From positions 1 to 64,000 of the forward strand of contig CAXTZG010000002.1 of assembly GCA_964248625.1 (NCBI GenBank): 64,000 nucleotides of DNA. The letters run 5' to 3'. The notes beneath the pieces were generated by a model. It saw nothing but the letters and a program-made list of their open reading frames with translations. It was not told where the DNA came from and ran no database searches. Position 1 is the first letter of the stretch. Each line of letters starts with the position of its first letter. The stretch is from Lichenicola sp964248625 (GTDB lineage Bacteria > Pseudomonadota > Alphaproteobacteria > Acetobacterales > Acetobacteraceae). The position numbers and the translations under genes are program-made. Positions 1-8,065 of this stretch are shown piece by piece.

Positions 1-450
1 GCCGCCGTCATAGGCGTAGTTCAGCCCGAGCGCGATCGGCCCCATCGCCAGCGTGGCGATCAGCGACGGGATGCGCAGCCGGGTCACCAGCAGCCCGCTG
101 ATCGAGCCGAGCACCACGCCGGCCGCGACCGCCAGCACGATGGCCACCGGGATCGGCAGGCCGGACCACGCCATCAGCCCGGCCACCAGCACGCCCGACA
201 GGCCGGCGATCTGGCCGACCGACAGGTCGAACTCGCCGCTCGCCACCGCCACGGTGACCCCGGACGAGATCACCATCAGCACCGAGATCTGCACCAGGAT
301 GTTGCTGATGTTGGCAGCCGACACGAAGCGGTCGCTGGCCAGCGCGAACACCACGAAGATGAGCAGGGCGGCGCCGACGGTGCCGTAGCGCGCGGCAAGC
401 GCGCCGTGATCGAGCCGGCGCGGCTTTGCGGCGGTTGTGGTGGCGGACAT
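1..450 (-). CDS. Ribose-type sugar ABC transporter permease (partial, 3' end outside window)
   Basis: The first 150 codons of an inner-membrane permease of the RbsC/BPD_transp_2 family. After a short basic N-terminus come several hydrophobic helices, with the family phrase GEFDLSVGQ near residue 70 and a G-rich segment after it. The start ATG overlaps the stop of the upstream ATPase gene by one base (TGATG), so the two are translationally coupled. It is the last visible gene of a minus-strand operon that also encodes the solute-binding protein and the ATPase. The reading frame is open to the left edge, so the C-terminal half is missing only because of the window border. The substrate cannot be read from the sequence. 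Confidence 0.9.
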   Translation of the reverse strand, partial: MSATTTAAKPRRLDHGALAARYGTVGAALLIFVVFALASDRFVSAANISNILVQISVLMVISSGVTVAVASGEFDLSVGQIAGLSGVLVAGLMAWSGLPIPVAIVLAVAAGVVLGSISGLLVTRLRIPSLIATLAMGPIALGLNYAYDGG

Positions 451-2000
451 CAGTTCACCTCGAGCAGGAGCCGGTCTTCGGACAGGTCGGCGCGCGGAAC
501 GCAGGTGGCAACGCGGCCGTGGGTGATGCAGTAGACGCGGTCGCACAGCGCGATCAGCTCGGAGAACTCCGCCGAGGCGATCAGCACGGCCGCCCCCTGC
601 CGTGCCAGGTCGCGGATCAGGGCGTAGAGCTCGGCCTTGCTGCCGACATCGACGCCCTCGGTCGGATTATCCAGCAGCAGCACCGGCGGCGTCCCGGCAG
701 CGCCGATGCGCGCCAGCCAGCGGCCGAACACCACCTTCTGCTGGTTGCCGCCGGAAAGCTGCAGAACCTCCTGGTGCGGCCCGCTGCACTTCACCCGCAG
801 CCGGGCGACGATGTCCCGGACGGTCGCCAGCGCCGAGCCCGTGCGCACGAAGCCGTGCCGGCTGATCTGCGCCAGCGATCCGGCCAGCACGTTCTCCTCA
901 ACCGACAGGCCGCGAAAGATCGCCTTGCGCAGCCGGTCGTCGGCGACGAGGTAGATGCCGCGATCGATCGCCTCGCCGACGCTGCGCGGCAGCCGTGACA
1001 GGCCGGCAAGGCGCATGGAACCCACGGCGGCCGCAGGTCTGGCGCCGGCCAGGCATTCCAGCAGCTCGGTCTGTCCGGCGCCGAGCACGCCGGCGACGCC
1101 CACCACCTCGCCGCGACGCACCGCCAGCTCGGGCACCTCGAGGCGGCCGATGCGCAGCTCCCGGATCGACACCAGGGCATCCTCCAGTCCCGCGGCGGCG
1201 ACCGCATGGCTGGTCCAGTCGGTCTCCTCGATGACGCGTCCGACCATGAGCCGGACCACCGCCGGCAGCGTGATCTCGGCCAGGCTGCCGTCATGCACCT
1301 TGCGGCCGTCCTTGAGCACCACGACGCGTTCGCACTGGGCGAACACCTCGTTCATGTGATGCGAGATGAACAGGATCCCGAGGCCGCCCTGCTTGAGGTC
1401 GGCGAGAAACGCGAACAGACGCTGCGTCTCGGCCAGCGTCAGCGAGGCGGTTGGCTCGTCGAGGATCAGGATGCGCGGCCCGGTCGCTAAGGCCTTGAGG
1501 ATGTCGAGGATCTTGAGCTCGCCCAGGCTCAGCGTGTCGCATTCGACCGAGAGGTCGATGCGCACGCCGAACCGGTCGGCCAGCGCCTGTGCCGCCGCGG
1601 CGAGCGCGCGGGTGTCGATCAGGCCGCCGCGCAGAGGCTCGCGTCCGAGCATGATGTTCTCGGCACCGGTCAGCGGCCGGATGATCGCCACCTGCTGGTG
1701 CGCCACCGCGATCCCGGCTGCGAGCGCATCGGCGACGCGGCGGAACTGCACCGCCTTGCCATCGACCAGCAGGCTGCCCGTGTCGGGCATCATCGCGCCG
1801 CAGACGATCTTGACCAGGGTCGACTTGCCCGCACCATTGGCACCGACCAGGGCCAGCATCTCGCCTGCCCGCAGCTCCATGTCGACGTCGGCGAGTGCCG
1901 GGATGCCGGCATAGCTCTTGCCGATGCCCCGCGCCTGCAGCAGCGTCCGGCCGGGGATCACGGCAGGCGTCGCGGACAGCGCGGCCGTGCGCCCCGGCAT
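450..2000 (-). CDS. Ribose-type sugar ABC transporter ATP-binding protein (tandem NBD)
   Basis: 516 residues, the usual length for RbsA/XylG-type proteins with two fused ATPase domains. The N-terminal half has Walker A GANGAGKST (about residues 53-61), Walker B ILILDEPTAS and a weakened signature (LSLGE). The C-terminal half has a degenerate Walker A (GVLGAGQTE) but an intact LSGGNQQK signature, the asymmetry typical of this family. The start was placed at MPGRTAAL, 3 bases after the stop of the binding-protein gene; a longer open frame upstream only shadows that gene. It powers import of an unidentified sugar with the flanking binding protein and permease. Confidence 0.93.
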   Translation of the reverse strand: MPGRTAALSATPAVIPGRTLLQARGIGKSYAGIPALADVDMELRAGEMLALVGANGAGKSTLVKIVCGAMMPDTGSLLVDGKAVQFRRVADALAAGIAVAHQQVAIIRPLTGAENIMLGREPLRGGLIDTRALAAAAQALADRFGVRIDLSVECDTLSLGELKILDILKALATGPRILILDEPTASLTLAETQRLFAFLADLKQGGLGILFISHHMNEVFAQCERVVVLKDGRKVHDGSLAEITLPAVVRLMVGRVIEETDWTSHAVAAAGLEDALVSIRELRIGRLEVPELAVRRGEVVGVAGVLGAGQTELLECLAGARPAAAVGSMRLAGLSRLPRSVGEAIDRGIYLVADDRLRKAIFRGLSVEENVLAGSLAQISRHGFVRTGSALATVRDIVARLRVKCSGPHQEVLQLSGGNQQKVVFGRWLARIGAAGTPPVLLLDNPTEGVDVGSKAELYALIRDLARQGAAVLIASAEFSELIALCDRVYCITHGRVATCVPRADLSEDRLLLEVN

Positions 2001-2005
2001 CCGGT

Positions 2006-3112
2006 TCAGGCCTTCATGCCGGCCAGCGCCCGGTCCCGGTAGATGTAGTAGAGGTCGGTCGCCTCGTAGGTGGGCTTGCCCTGCGCCGGGATATTGATCC
2101 CGTTGACCAGCAGGGGTGCCGGGAACTCGACGGTCGGCACCGGCACCACCTCCTTGGCCGGCCGGCCCTTGCCGACGATCTCGTTGATCAGCCAGCCGGT
2201 ATAGGCGCCCCAGACCTCGAAGGCCTGGGCGGTGGTGGCCTTGAGCGGGTAGGTCGGATCGCGCATGCGCTCGATCGCGGTGGACTGGCCGTCGGCCGAG
2301 ACCACGAACACCCTGTCCTGCATGTTGCGCGACTTGATGACCTCGGCCGCCGCCATGCCGGGCTCGTCCCACGGACACCAGATCGCGTCGAGATCGTTGC
2401 CGTAGCGGGCGAGCCAGTCATTCACCACGTTCTGCGTGGTCTCGTAGAAGGCGGAATACTGGATCACCCGATCGGCCTCGAGCGTGATCCACTCGTTCTC
2501 GGTCAGCACCGCGCGCATGACCTTGCCGCGCTTGCGCGTGCCGTGATGGAAGTTGGCGACCACGGCGCAGATGTTGGCCTTCTGCTTGCCCTCGCCGAGC
2601 AGCCTGTCGACCATGTACTGGGTGTACTGGCCGCCCATCACCCAGTTGTTGCTGGTGATGTCGGCGATCGCCGGCGACTGCCAGCCGCTGTCGAGGCTGA
2701 AGAACGGGATCTTGGAGGTCGTGAGATCGTCGAGCGCGCTGTGCGCCGCGGTCAGCGTGCCGTACATCACCAGGATGGCGTCGGACTTGGCGGTGATGGC
2801 GTTCTCCACCTGGCTGACCAGCGTGCCGGGATCGCCCTTGGCGTCGGTCATGTTGACCTCCCAGCTCTTGTCGAGCCCGGTCGCCTTCAGCCACTGCTGG
2901 AACCCGGCCCAGCTCCGCTGATCGGACTGCGCCGACATCTGCTGTGCCACCACGGCAAGCTTCACCGGCCTCGCCTTCGTCTGGGCCTGCGCCGGCGTGC
3001 TGCCGAACGCGAACTGCGCCAGCTGGGCGCCGCCGGCTGCAACCGCGCCCGCGCCAAGGCCGCGCAGCAGGCTGCGGCGTGTCGGCTGTATGATCCTTGA
3101 GTCGTTGCTCAT
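2006..3112 (-). CDS. Periplasmic sugar-binding protein of the ABC importer (Tat-type signal)
   Basis: 368 residues, periplasmic-binding-protein type 1 (RbsB-like). The N-terminus carries a twin-arginine stretch (TRRSLLRGLG), a hydrophobic Ala/Gly core and an AQA cleavage site near residue 44, so folded export through Tat is likely. The chosen ATG has a strong GGGAGGA box about 7 bases upstream; an upstream extension of the frame lacks one. The mature part begins KLAVVAQQMSAQ and includes the two alpha/beta lobes expected of a hinge-binding sugar receptor. It lies between the E2 gene and the ATPase gene in one operon. Confidence 0.9.
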   Translation of the reverse strand: MSNDSRIIQPTRRSLLRGLGAGAVAAGGAQLAQFAFGSTPAQAQTKARPVKLAVVAQQMSAQSDQRSWAGFQQWLKATGLDKSWEVNMTDAKGDPGTLVSQVENAITAKSDAILVMYGTLTAAHSALDDLTTSKIPFFSLDSGWQSPAIADITSNNWVMGGQYTQYMVDRLLGEGKQKANICAVVANFHHGTRKRGKVMRAVLTENEWITLEADRVIQYSAFYETTQNVVNDWLARYGNDLDAIWCPWDEPGMAAAEVIKSRNMQDRVFVVSADGQSTAIERMRDPTYPLKATTAQAFEVWGAYTGWLINEIVGKGRPAKEVVPVPTVEFPAPLLVNGINIPAQGKPTYEATDLYYIYRDRALAGMKA

Positions 3113-3146
3113 CGATTGTTCCTCCCTGATGTTGCGACGTCGATCG

Positions 3147-4427
3147 TTATTCGAGCAGCCTCGCCACCTCCATCGGCTGGTCCCAGTGCGGCACGTGGCC
3201 GGCATCCTGGATCAGGTGGATGGCGCAGCGGCTTCCCGCCTGCACCACCTGGGTCCAGGGAATGATGCGATCCTGCACGCCCCAGACGAGGCGCACCGGC
3301 ATGGCGAGCGCGCGAAGGTCGGCGGTGATGTCGACCTGCTGGCCGGTCTCGTCGACCAGCGAGTCGGCCAACCCGATCAGCCGGCCGCGCGCCAGCTCGG
3401 TCGCCAGCGCGTCGAGCTGGGCCTGCGTCAGGACCGCCGGGCGTACCACCAGGCGACGCAGCAGATGCTGCAGCGCGCCGCCGGAGCGCACGCGCACGAT
3501 GCTGCGAACGAAGTCGACGTCGATCGCGCGGTCCAGCCCGACCGGCGCCAGCAGCGTCAGCCGCGCGACGCGGCCCGGCACCTGCCGTGCGGCGCGTGCC
3601 GCGATCGCGCCGCCGAGCGAATGGCCGACCAGCTCGACCGGCTCGTCGCCCAGCGTCTGCAGGAAGTCCGCCACGACCGCGGCCGCGCCGTCGATGTCCG
3701 AGGCCTCGATGCTGGTGGTGCCGTGGCCGGGAAGGTCGATGGCGGTGACCTGCCGGCCGCCACGCGTCAGCGCCGCGGCGAGGGCCGCCCAGTTCTGCAC
3801 GTCCGCGGCAAGTCCGTGCAGCAGCACGATGCGCGCGCCGACGGGATCTGCAGCGCTCCAGTCGCGCCGGTCGAGACGACCGTCAGGAAGCTCGAGCTTC
3901 GACAGGGTCGCGGGCGGGACGTCGGCGCTGGCGGGGTGTCGCGACGACGCCCGCACGTCGCCAGCCTCGATGCGGCCGCGGCGACCGGTGCCGGCAAGCT
4001 CGTGCAGGGCGATGCCGTGCTCTCTCGCCAGCCGCCTGGCGACCGGCGTCGCCCGGATCGTGCCGGACGCGTCGGTTCGACGCGGGGCCTCCGCCGTTGC
4101 GGCGACGATCGGCTCCGATGCGGGCTGCTCCGGTGCGGTCTGCTCCGGTGCCGTGGCGGGTGCCGCCATGACCGGGGCGACGGCTTTGCTGTCATTCTCG
4201 TAGCGGCACAGCACGGCCCCGACATCGGCATCCTCGCCCGCCGCGACGACGATCTCGGTCAGCACGCCATCGGCCAGCGCCGGCATCTCGACGACGGTCT
4301 TGTCGCTCTCGATCTCGACCAGCGTTTCGCCGCGGCGGAACGACTCGCCCGGCTGCTTCAGCCAGGCGGAGACCCGACCGGTCTCCATGGTTTCGCCGAG
4401 ACGCGGCAGGGTGAGCTCGGCGATCAC
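3147..4427 (-). CDS. AcoC-type E2: lipoyl domain, E3-binding domain and alpha/beta-hydrolase domain
   Basis: 426 residues starting at a GTG that overlaps the E1beta stop (GTGA). Residues 1-78 form a lipoyl domain with the acceptor lysine in ESDKT (K43). A linker leads to a peripheral-subunit-binding domain (about 122-158, ATPVARRLAREHGI...). The rest is an alpha/beta-hydrolase, not the usual catalytic acyltransferase trimer domain, with GHSLGG (Ser270), Asp386 and His411. This layout is known from the AcoC subunit of acetoin dehydrogenase. It would accept an acyl group from E1 and pass it to CoA. No E3 gene lies in the operon, so E3 must come from elsewhere. Substrate is inferred only at the level of an acyloin-type compound. 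Confidence 0.88.
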   Translation of the reverse strand: MIAELTLPRLGETMETGRVSAWLKQPGESFRRGETLVEIESDKTVVEMPALADGVLTEIVVAAGEDADVGAVLCRYENDSKAVAPVMAAPATAPEQTAPEQPASEPIVAATAEAPRRTDASGTIRATPVARRLAREHGIALHELAGTGRRGRIEAGDVRASSRHPASADVPPATLSKLELPDGRLDRRDWSAADPVGARIVLLHGLAADVQNWAALAAALTRGGRQVTAIDLPGHGTTSIEASDIDGAAAVVADFLQTLGDEPVELVGHSLGGAIAARAARQVPGRVARLTLLAPVGLDRAIDVDFVRSIVRVRSGGALQHLLRRLVVRPAVLTQAQLDALATELARGRLIGLADSLVDETGQQVDITADLRALAMPVRLVWGVQDRIIPWTQVVQAGSRCAIHLIQDAGHVPHWDQPMEVARLLE

Positions 4428-5407
4428 CGGCGCAGCATCCGCTGCACCGTGGCGACGATCAGCTCCGGCGTGGGGATGCTGGCCCCTTCCAGGGACGGCG
4501 AGACCGGGATCGGGATGTCCTCGCCGGCGATGCGGATCACCGGATCCTCGAGATGGTCGAAGCATTCCTCCGAGATGCGCGCCGCCAGCTCGGCCGCCAC
4601 GCCGGCGGTGAGCGGGCCTTCGCTCACCACCACGGCGCGGCCGGTGCGCTCCACCGAGGCTGCCACCGTTTCCATGTCGAGCGGGTTGAGCGTCCTGAGG
4701 TCGATCACCTCGACCGACACGTCCGACTGCGCCAGCGCCTCGGCGGCGGCGAGGGCCACATGCACCATGCGCGAATAGGTCACGAGCGTCGCGTGCGTGC
4801 CCGGCCGGCGCACGACCGCCTTGCCCCAGGGCGCCGCCGGGCTGTCCAGGTCGGCCGCCTCCTTGCGCGTGTAGAGCGCCTTGTGCTCGATGAACACCAC
4901 CGGGTCGGGCAGCGTCAGGCTGTGGCGCAGCAGGTGATAGGCATCCTCCGCCGTCGCCGGCATGGCGAGCCGCAGCCCGGGCGTGTGCATGATCCAGCCC
5001 TCGAGGCTCTGGGAATGCTGCGCGCCTGCGGACCGGCCGGTGCCGCCCTGGGTCCGCAGCACCATCGGCACGCCGATCTGGCCGCCGAACATGTAGCGGA
5101 TCTTCGCCGCCTGGTTGGCGAGCTGGTCCATCACCAGCCCCAGGAAGTCGACATACATCAGCTCGGCGACCGGCCGCAGTCCGGTCATGGCGGCGCCGAC
5201 TGCAACCCCGACGATGGCCGGCTCGCTGATCGGCGTGTCGATCAGGCGGGCCGCGCCGAACTCGGCGATCAGGTCCTTGGTGACTCCGTAGGCGCCGCCA
5301 TAGGCGCCCACCTCCTCGCCGATGACGACGACGGTCTCGTCGGCGCGCATCGCATCCTGCAGCGCCTTCCTGAGCGCGTCGCGATAGGTGATCTCGGTGG
5401 TGGCCAT
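4424..5407 (-). CDS. Thiamine-dependent dehydrogenase E1 component, beta subunit
   Basis: 327 residues, transketolase-pyrimidine and transketolase-C domains as in the beta subunits of pyruvate, branched-chain and acetoin dehydrogenases. Visible family motifs are VIGEEVGAYGGAYGVTKDL near residue 28, the catalytic-site stretch TPISEPAIVG, and SAGAQHSQSLE around residue 130. It pairs with the E1alpha gene just upstream, 15 bases away, and overlaps the E2 gene downstream by four bases. Together with the AcoC-like E2 it favours an acetoin-dehydrogenase-type complex over housekeeping pyruvate dehydrogenase. That substrate assignment is an inference from E2 architecture and neighbours. Confidence 0.9.
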   Translation of the reverse strand: MATTEITYRDALRKALQDAMRADETVVVIGEEVGAYGGAYGVTKDLIAEFGAARLIDTPISEPAIVGVAVGAAMTGLRPVAELMYVDFLGLVMDQLANQAAKIRYMFGGQIGVPMVLRTQGGTGRSAGAQHSQSLEGWIMHTPGLRLAMPATAEDAYHLLRHSLTLPDPVVFIEHKALYTRKEAADLDSPAAPWGKAVVRRPGTHATLVTYSRMVHVALAAAEALAQSDVSVEVIDLRTLNPLDMETVAASVERTGRAVVVSEGPLTAGVAAELAARISEECFDHLEDPVIRIAGEDIPIPVSPSLEGASIPTPELIVATVQRMLRR

Positions 5408-5422
5408 CAGTTTCGGCTCCGA

Positions 5423-6439
5423 TCAGGCCGCGAGGATGCGGTCGAGACGGCGGGCGAGCGGCTCGGGCTCCGCCTCGCCTGGACCGAACACGTCGCGGAA
5501 CATGCTCTGCGCCGCAGGCGCGTCGGCGGCCGCGGTGAAATCGATGGTCGCGTCCATCTCGCGCGCCACCTCGGCATCGAGCGCGTCGAGCGTCGCCGCA
5601 TCGCTCTGGCCGCTCGACAGCAGCGTGTCGCGGGCGCGCGCCACCGGATCGCGCTTGCGGCCGATGGCCTCCTCGTCCGAGGTGCGATAGGGCGACTTGT
5701 CCATGCGCCCGTGGCCGAAGAAGCGGAAGCAGGACACCGCCATGAAGCCCGGCCTGCCGGCCCTGGCGCCGTCGGCAAGCGTCCGGGCGGTTTCCTGCAC
5801 GGCCTCGACATCCTCGCCATCGACCATCGCGGCGGCGAGGCCGAACGCCTCGGCGCGCCGGTCGAACTCGATCGAGCGGGTGGCGCGGTCGATGCGCGTG
5901 CCCATGCCGTACTGGTTGTTGATGCACACGAACAGCACCGGCAGGTCCCACAGCGCCGCCATGTTCATGCTCTCGTAGAGCACGCCCTGCTGCATCGCGC
6001 CGTCGCCGAAGAAGCCCACCGAGATCGCGTCGCGCTTGAGGGTCTTGTAGCTGAGCCCGGCGCCGACGACGTGGGGGATGCCGCCGCCCACGATGGCGTT
6101 GGCGCCGAGATGGCCGAGCGCCATGTCGGCGATGTGCATCGATCCGCCCTTGCCGCGGCAATAGCCGGACTCCTTGCCGCCGATCTCGGCCATCATCCGG
6201 CCCGGATCCGCGCCGCGGGCCAGGAAGATCCCGTGCCCGCGATGATGCGTGGTGAAGCTGTCCTGCGGCTGCATGGCGGCGGCGACGCCGGCGGCGGCAC
6301 CCTCCTCGCCGATCGACAGATGCAGCATCGAGCCGGCCGACAGGCCGCGCGCATACAGCTCGGCCACCCGCTCCTCGAAGGTCCGGATGCGCCGCATCGT
6401 CCGATACAGCTCAGGCAGGATGGTGTTCGGCAGCGTCAT
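5423..6439 (-). CDS. Thiamine-dependent dehydrogenase E1 component, alpha subunit
   Basis: 338 residues. The thiamine-diphosphate motif runs from GDG (residues 145-147) to NN (174-175), and HHRGHG plus GKGGSMHI match the E1alpha family. The start ATG overlaps the stop of the kinase gene (ATGA), a tight coupling that argues the dehydrogenase acts on the product of the kinase or in the same route. With E1beta it would decarboxylate or cleave a ketone substrate and transfer the resulting acyl group to the lipoyl arm of E2. Phosphorylation-loop features of mitochondrial-type E1 were not examined in detail. Confidence 0.9.
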   Translation of the reverse strand: MTLPNTILPELYRTMRRIRTFEERVAELYARGLSAGSMLHLSIGEEGAAAGVAAAMQPQDSFTTHHRGHGIFLARGADPGRMMAEIGGKESGYCRGKGGSMHIADMALGHLGANAIVGGGIPHVVGAGLSYKTLKRDAISVGFFGDGAMQQGVLYESMNMAALWDLPVLFVCINNQYGMGTRIDRATRSIEFDRRAEAFGLAAAMVDGEDVEAVQETARTLADGARAGRPGFMAVSCFRFFGHGRMDKSPYRTSDEEAIGRKRDPVARARDTLLSSGQSDAATLDALDAEVAREMDATIDFTAAADAPAAQSMFRDVFGPGEAEPEPLARRLDRILAA

Positions 6440-7938
6440 GATGCAACGGCCTCGCGAAGCGGCTTCAGGGCGGGATAGAGCGCCACGTAGCGTCGGTAGA
6501 TCGCCTCGTAGCGGGCGACGTTCGCCGCGATCGGCTCGATGCGCCGGCCCGGGCGGACCATCGCGGCGATGCCCTCGTCGATGCTGGCGAAGTGCCCGGC
6601 GCCATGGGCCGCCAGCACCGCCGCGCCAAGCGAGGGCGCCTCGGCGACCTCGGGCACCACGACCGGCAGGCCGGAGGTGTCGGCATGGATCTGCAGCCAC
6701 AGCGGCGAGCGGGTGGCGCCGCCGCCGGCGGTGATCTCGGCCGCACCGCAGCCGGCCTCCGCCATGCGGTCGATGATGGCGCGCGTGCCGAACCCGATCG
6801 CTTCCAGCATGGCGCGGAACAGGTGTGCTGCCGTGTGATGCAGGGACAGGCCGGTGATGGCGCCCCGCGACAGCGGATCGGTGTAGGGCGTGCGGTTGCC
6901 CTGGAAATGGTCGAGCATCAGCAGCCCGTCGGCGCCCGGCTCGAGCCGGGCGGCCTCCAGGTTGAGCGCGTCGAGGTCGAGCGTGTCGCCACCCAGCCGG
7001 CGCAGCCAGGCGATGATCGAGCCGGTCGAGGTCTGTCCGCCTTCCAGGATCGTGCGTCCCGGATACACCGCGTCCGCGTAGCTGCCCCACAGCCCCGGCA
7101 CATGCGCAGCGGTGTCCCCGACGGCGAACTGCAGGTGCGACGAGCCGGTGATGAGGGCGAGCTGACCCGGCCGCGCCACTGCCAGCCCGATCATGCCGAT
7201 CAACGCGTCCGCGCCGCCCTGCACCACCAAAACCGTCTCGGCCAGTCCCAGATGATCGGCGGCACGCGCGGTCAGCCTGCCGATCGCGGCCCCGGGCGCC
7301 AGCACCTCGTCCGGCCATTTCGCCCGCAGCTCGCCCAGATCCAGCGCATCGAGCAGGCTGTCGGGCCAGCCGCCCGCATCGTTGCGGTAGTGCCAGCGGA
7401 TGGACGCATTGTTCAGGCTGGCGGCGCGTCGCCCGGTCAGCCGCCAGGCGATGAAGTCCTGGTATTCGCAGATGGTGTGCGCGGCCCGGAAGGTTTCCGG
7501 CTCATGCCGGGCCAGCCACAGCGCCTTCGGGATCATCCATTCCGCCGACACCGGGCCAAGGCCCGCGCCGTTGAGCGCGAGTGCCGCGTCCCCGGTCGCC
7601 AGCACGCGGTCGGCCTCGTCGCCGGCCCGCACGTCCATCCAGATGATCGCCGGGCGCAACGGCCGCGCCGCCTCGTCCAGGGCGACCACCGTGCAGCAGG
7701 TCGTGGCGGGGCAGAGCGCGTCGATGTCGTGGACGCTGACGCCGGCCTCGTCCACGCTGCGCCGCACGGCGACGCCGAGCGCCGACCACCAGGCTTCCGG
7801 GTCCTGCTCGGCGCGGGCGCCGGGAGCGAACTGCGTCGCATAGGGCGCTGCGGCCGACGCGATCCGGCGGCCCGCCAGGTCGAACACCGTCGCGCGCACG
7901 CTTTCCGTCCCGCCATCAACGCCGATCACATAGGCCAT
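6436..7938 (-). CDS. FGGY-family carbohydrate kinase (pentulokinase-like)
   Basis: 500 residues, both FGGY domains present. The N-terminal phosphate-binding start is GVDGGTESVRATVFD; ICEYQDFIAWRLTG and ITGSSHLQF match pentulose-kinase relatives, and the C-terminal domain holds AGGGATRSPLW. The annotated ATG (MAYVIGVD) begins where homology is expected; a longer frame upstream would run into the divergent promoter. It is the first gene of the minus-strand operon and is followed with a four-base overlap by E1alpha. It likely phosphorylates a keto-sugar taken up by the importer in the same operon. D-ribulose, 1-deoxyketoses or an AI-2-like compound are all possible; sequence alone does not decide. 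Confidence 0.88.
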   Translation of the reverse strand: MAYVIGVDGGTESVRATVFDLAGRRIASAAAPYATQFAPGARAEQDPEAWWSALGVAVRRSVDEAGVSVHDIDALCPATTCCTVVALDEAARPLRPAIIWMDVRAGDEADRVLATGDAALALNGAGLGPVSAEWMIPKALWLARHEPETFRAAHTICEYQDFIAWRLTGRRAASLNNASIRWHYRNDAGGWPDSLLDALDLGELRAKWPDEVLAPGAAIGRLTARAADHLGLAETVLVVQGGADALIGMIGLAVARPGQLALITGSSHLQFAVGDTAAHVPGLWGSYADAVYPGRTILEGGQTSTGSIIAWLRRLGGDTLDLDALNLEAARLEPGADGLLMLDHFQGNRTPYTDPLSRGAITGLSLHHTAAHLFRAMLEAIGFGTRAIIDRMAEAGCGAAEITAGGGATRSPLWLQIHADTSGLPVVVPEVAEAPSLGAAVLAAHGAGHFASIDEGIAAMVRPGRRIEPIAANVARYEAIYRRYVALYPALKPLREAVAS

Positions 7939-8007
7939 GCAGCCGTATCCACACCCTTGCCCACCTGCTTGCCGGATTCTGCACATCTGACGCGGTGGGC
8001 GACATTT

Positions 8008-8017
8008 GCTCTTGAGC
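8008..8017. promoter_or_regulatory. Candidate operator palindrome in the kinase/regulator divergent region
   Basis: A short palindrome GCTC-TT-GAGC, within TTTGCTCTTGAGCGCA, lies midway between the divergently read kinase operon and the SorC-family regulator gene and just upstream of the regulator's -35 element. SorC-family proteins commonly bind such sites to control their own and the neighbouring operon. No binding consensus for this regulator is known to me, so this is only a candidate. Confidence 0.25.
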
Positions 8018-8030
8018 GCACAGTCGTCGT

Positions 8031-8059
8031 TTGGCGCGACGGAAGTCAATGGCTATTCT
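8031..8059 (+). promoter_or_regulatory. Promoter of the SorC-type regulator, apparently leaderless
   Basis: TTGGCG (8031-8036) and TATTCT (8054-8059) are separated by 17 bases. The expected transcription start falls at the regulator's ATG (8066), and no Shine-Dalgarno sequence precedes that ATG, which fits a leaderless mRNA. On the other strand TTGACT (8044-8049) could serve as a -35 box for the kinase operon, so the two promoters would interlock, though no convincing -10 follows it. Confidence 0.45.
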
Positions 8060-8065
8060 TCGTCG

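Noticed and set aside
3147..6161. A 1004-codon open frame on the minus strand that reads from E1alpha territory through the E2 gene
   Set aside because: Only the 3' part (from 4427) encodes E2; the upstream part is Arg/Gly/Ala-rich and runs out of frame through E1alpha and E1beta.
4424..6439. E1alpha/E1beta as the housekeeping pyruvate dehydrogenase
   Set aside because: The companion E2 lacks the catalytic acyltransferase domain and the operon is coupled to a sugar kinase and importer, which points to an acetoin-type complex; not fully excluded.
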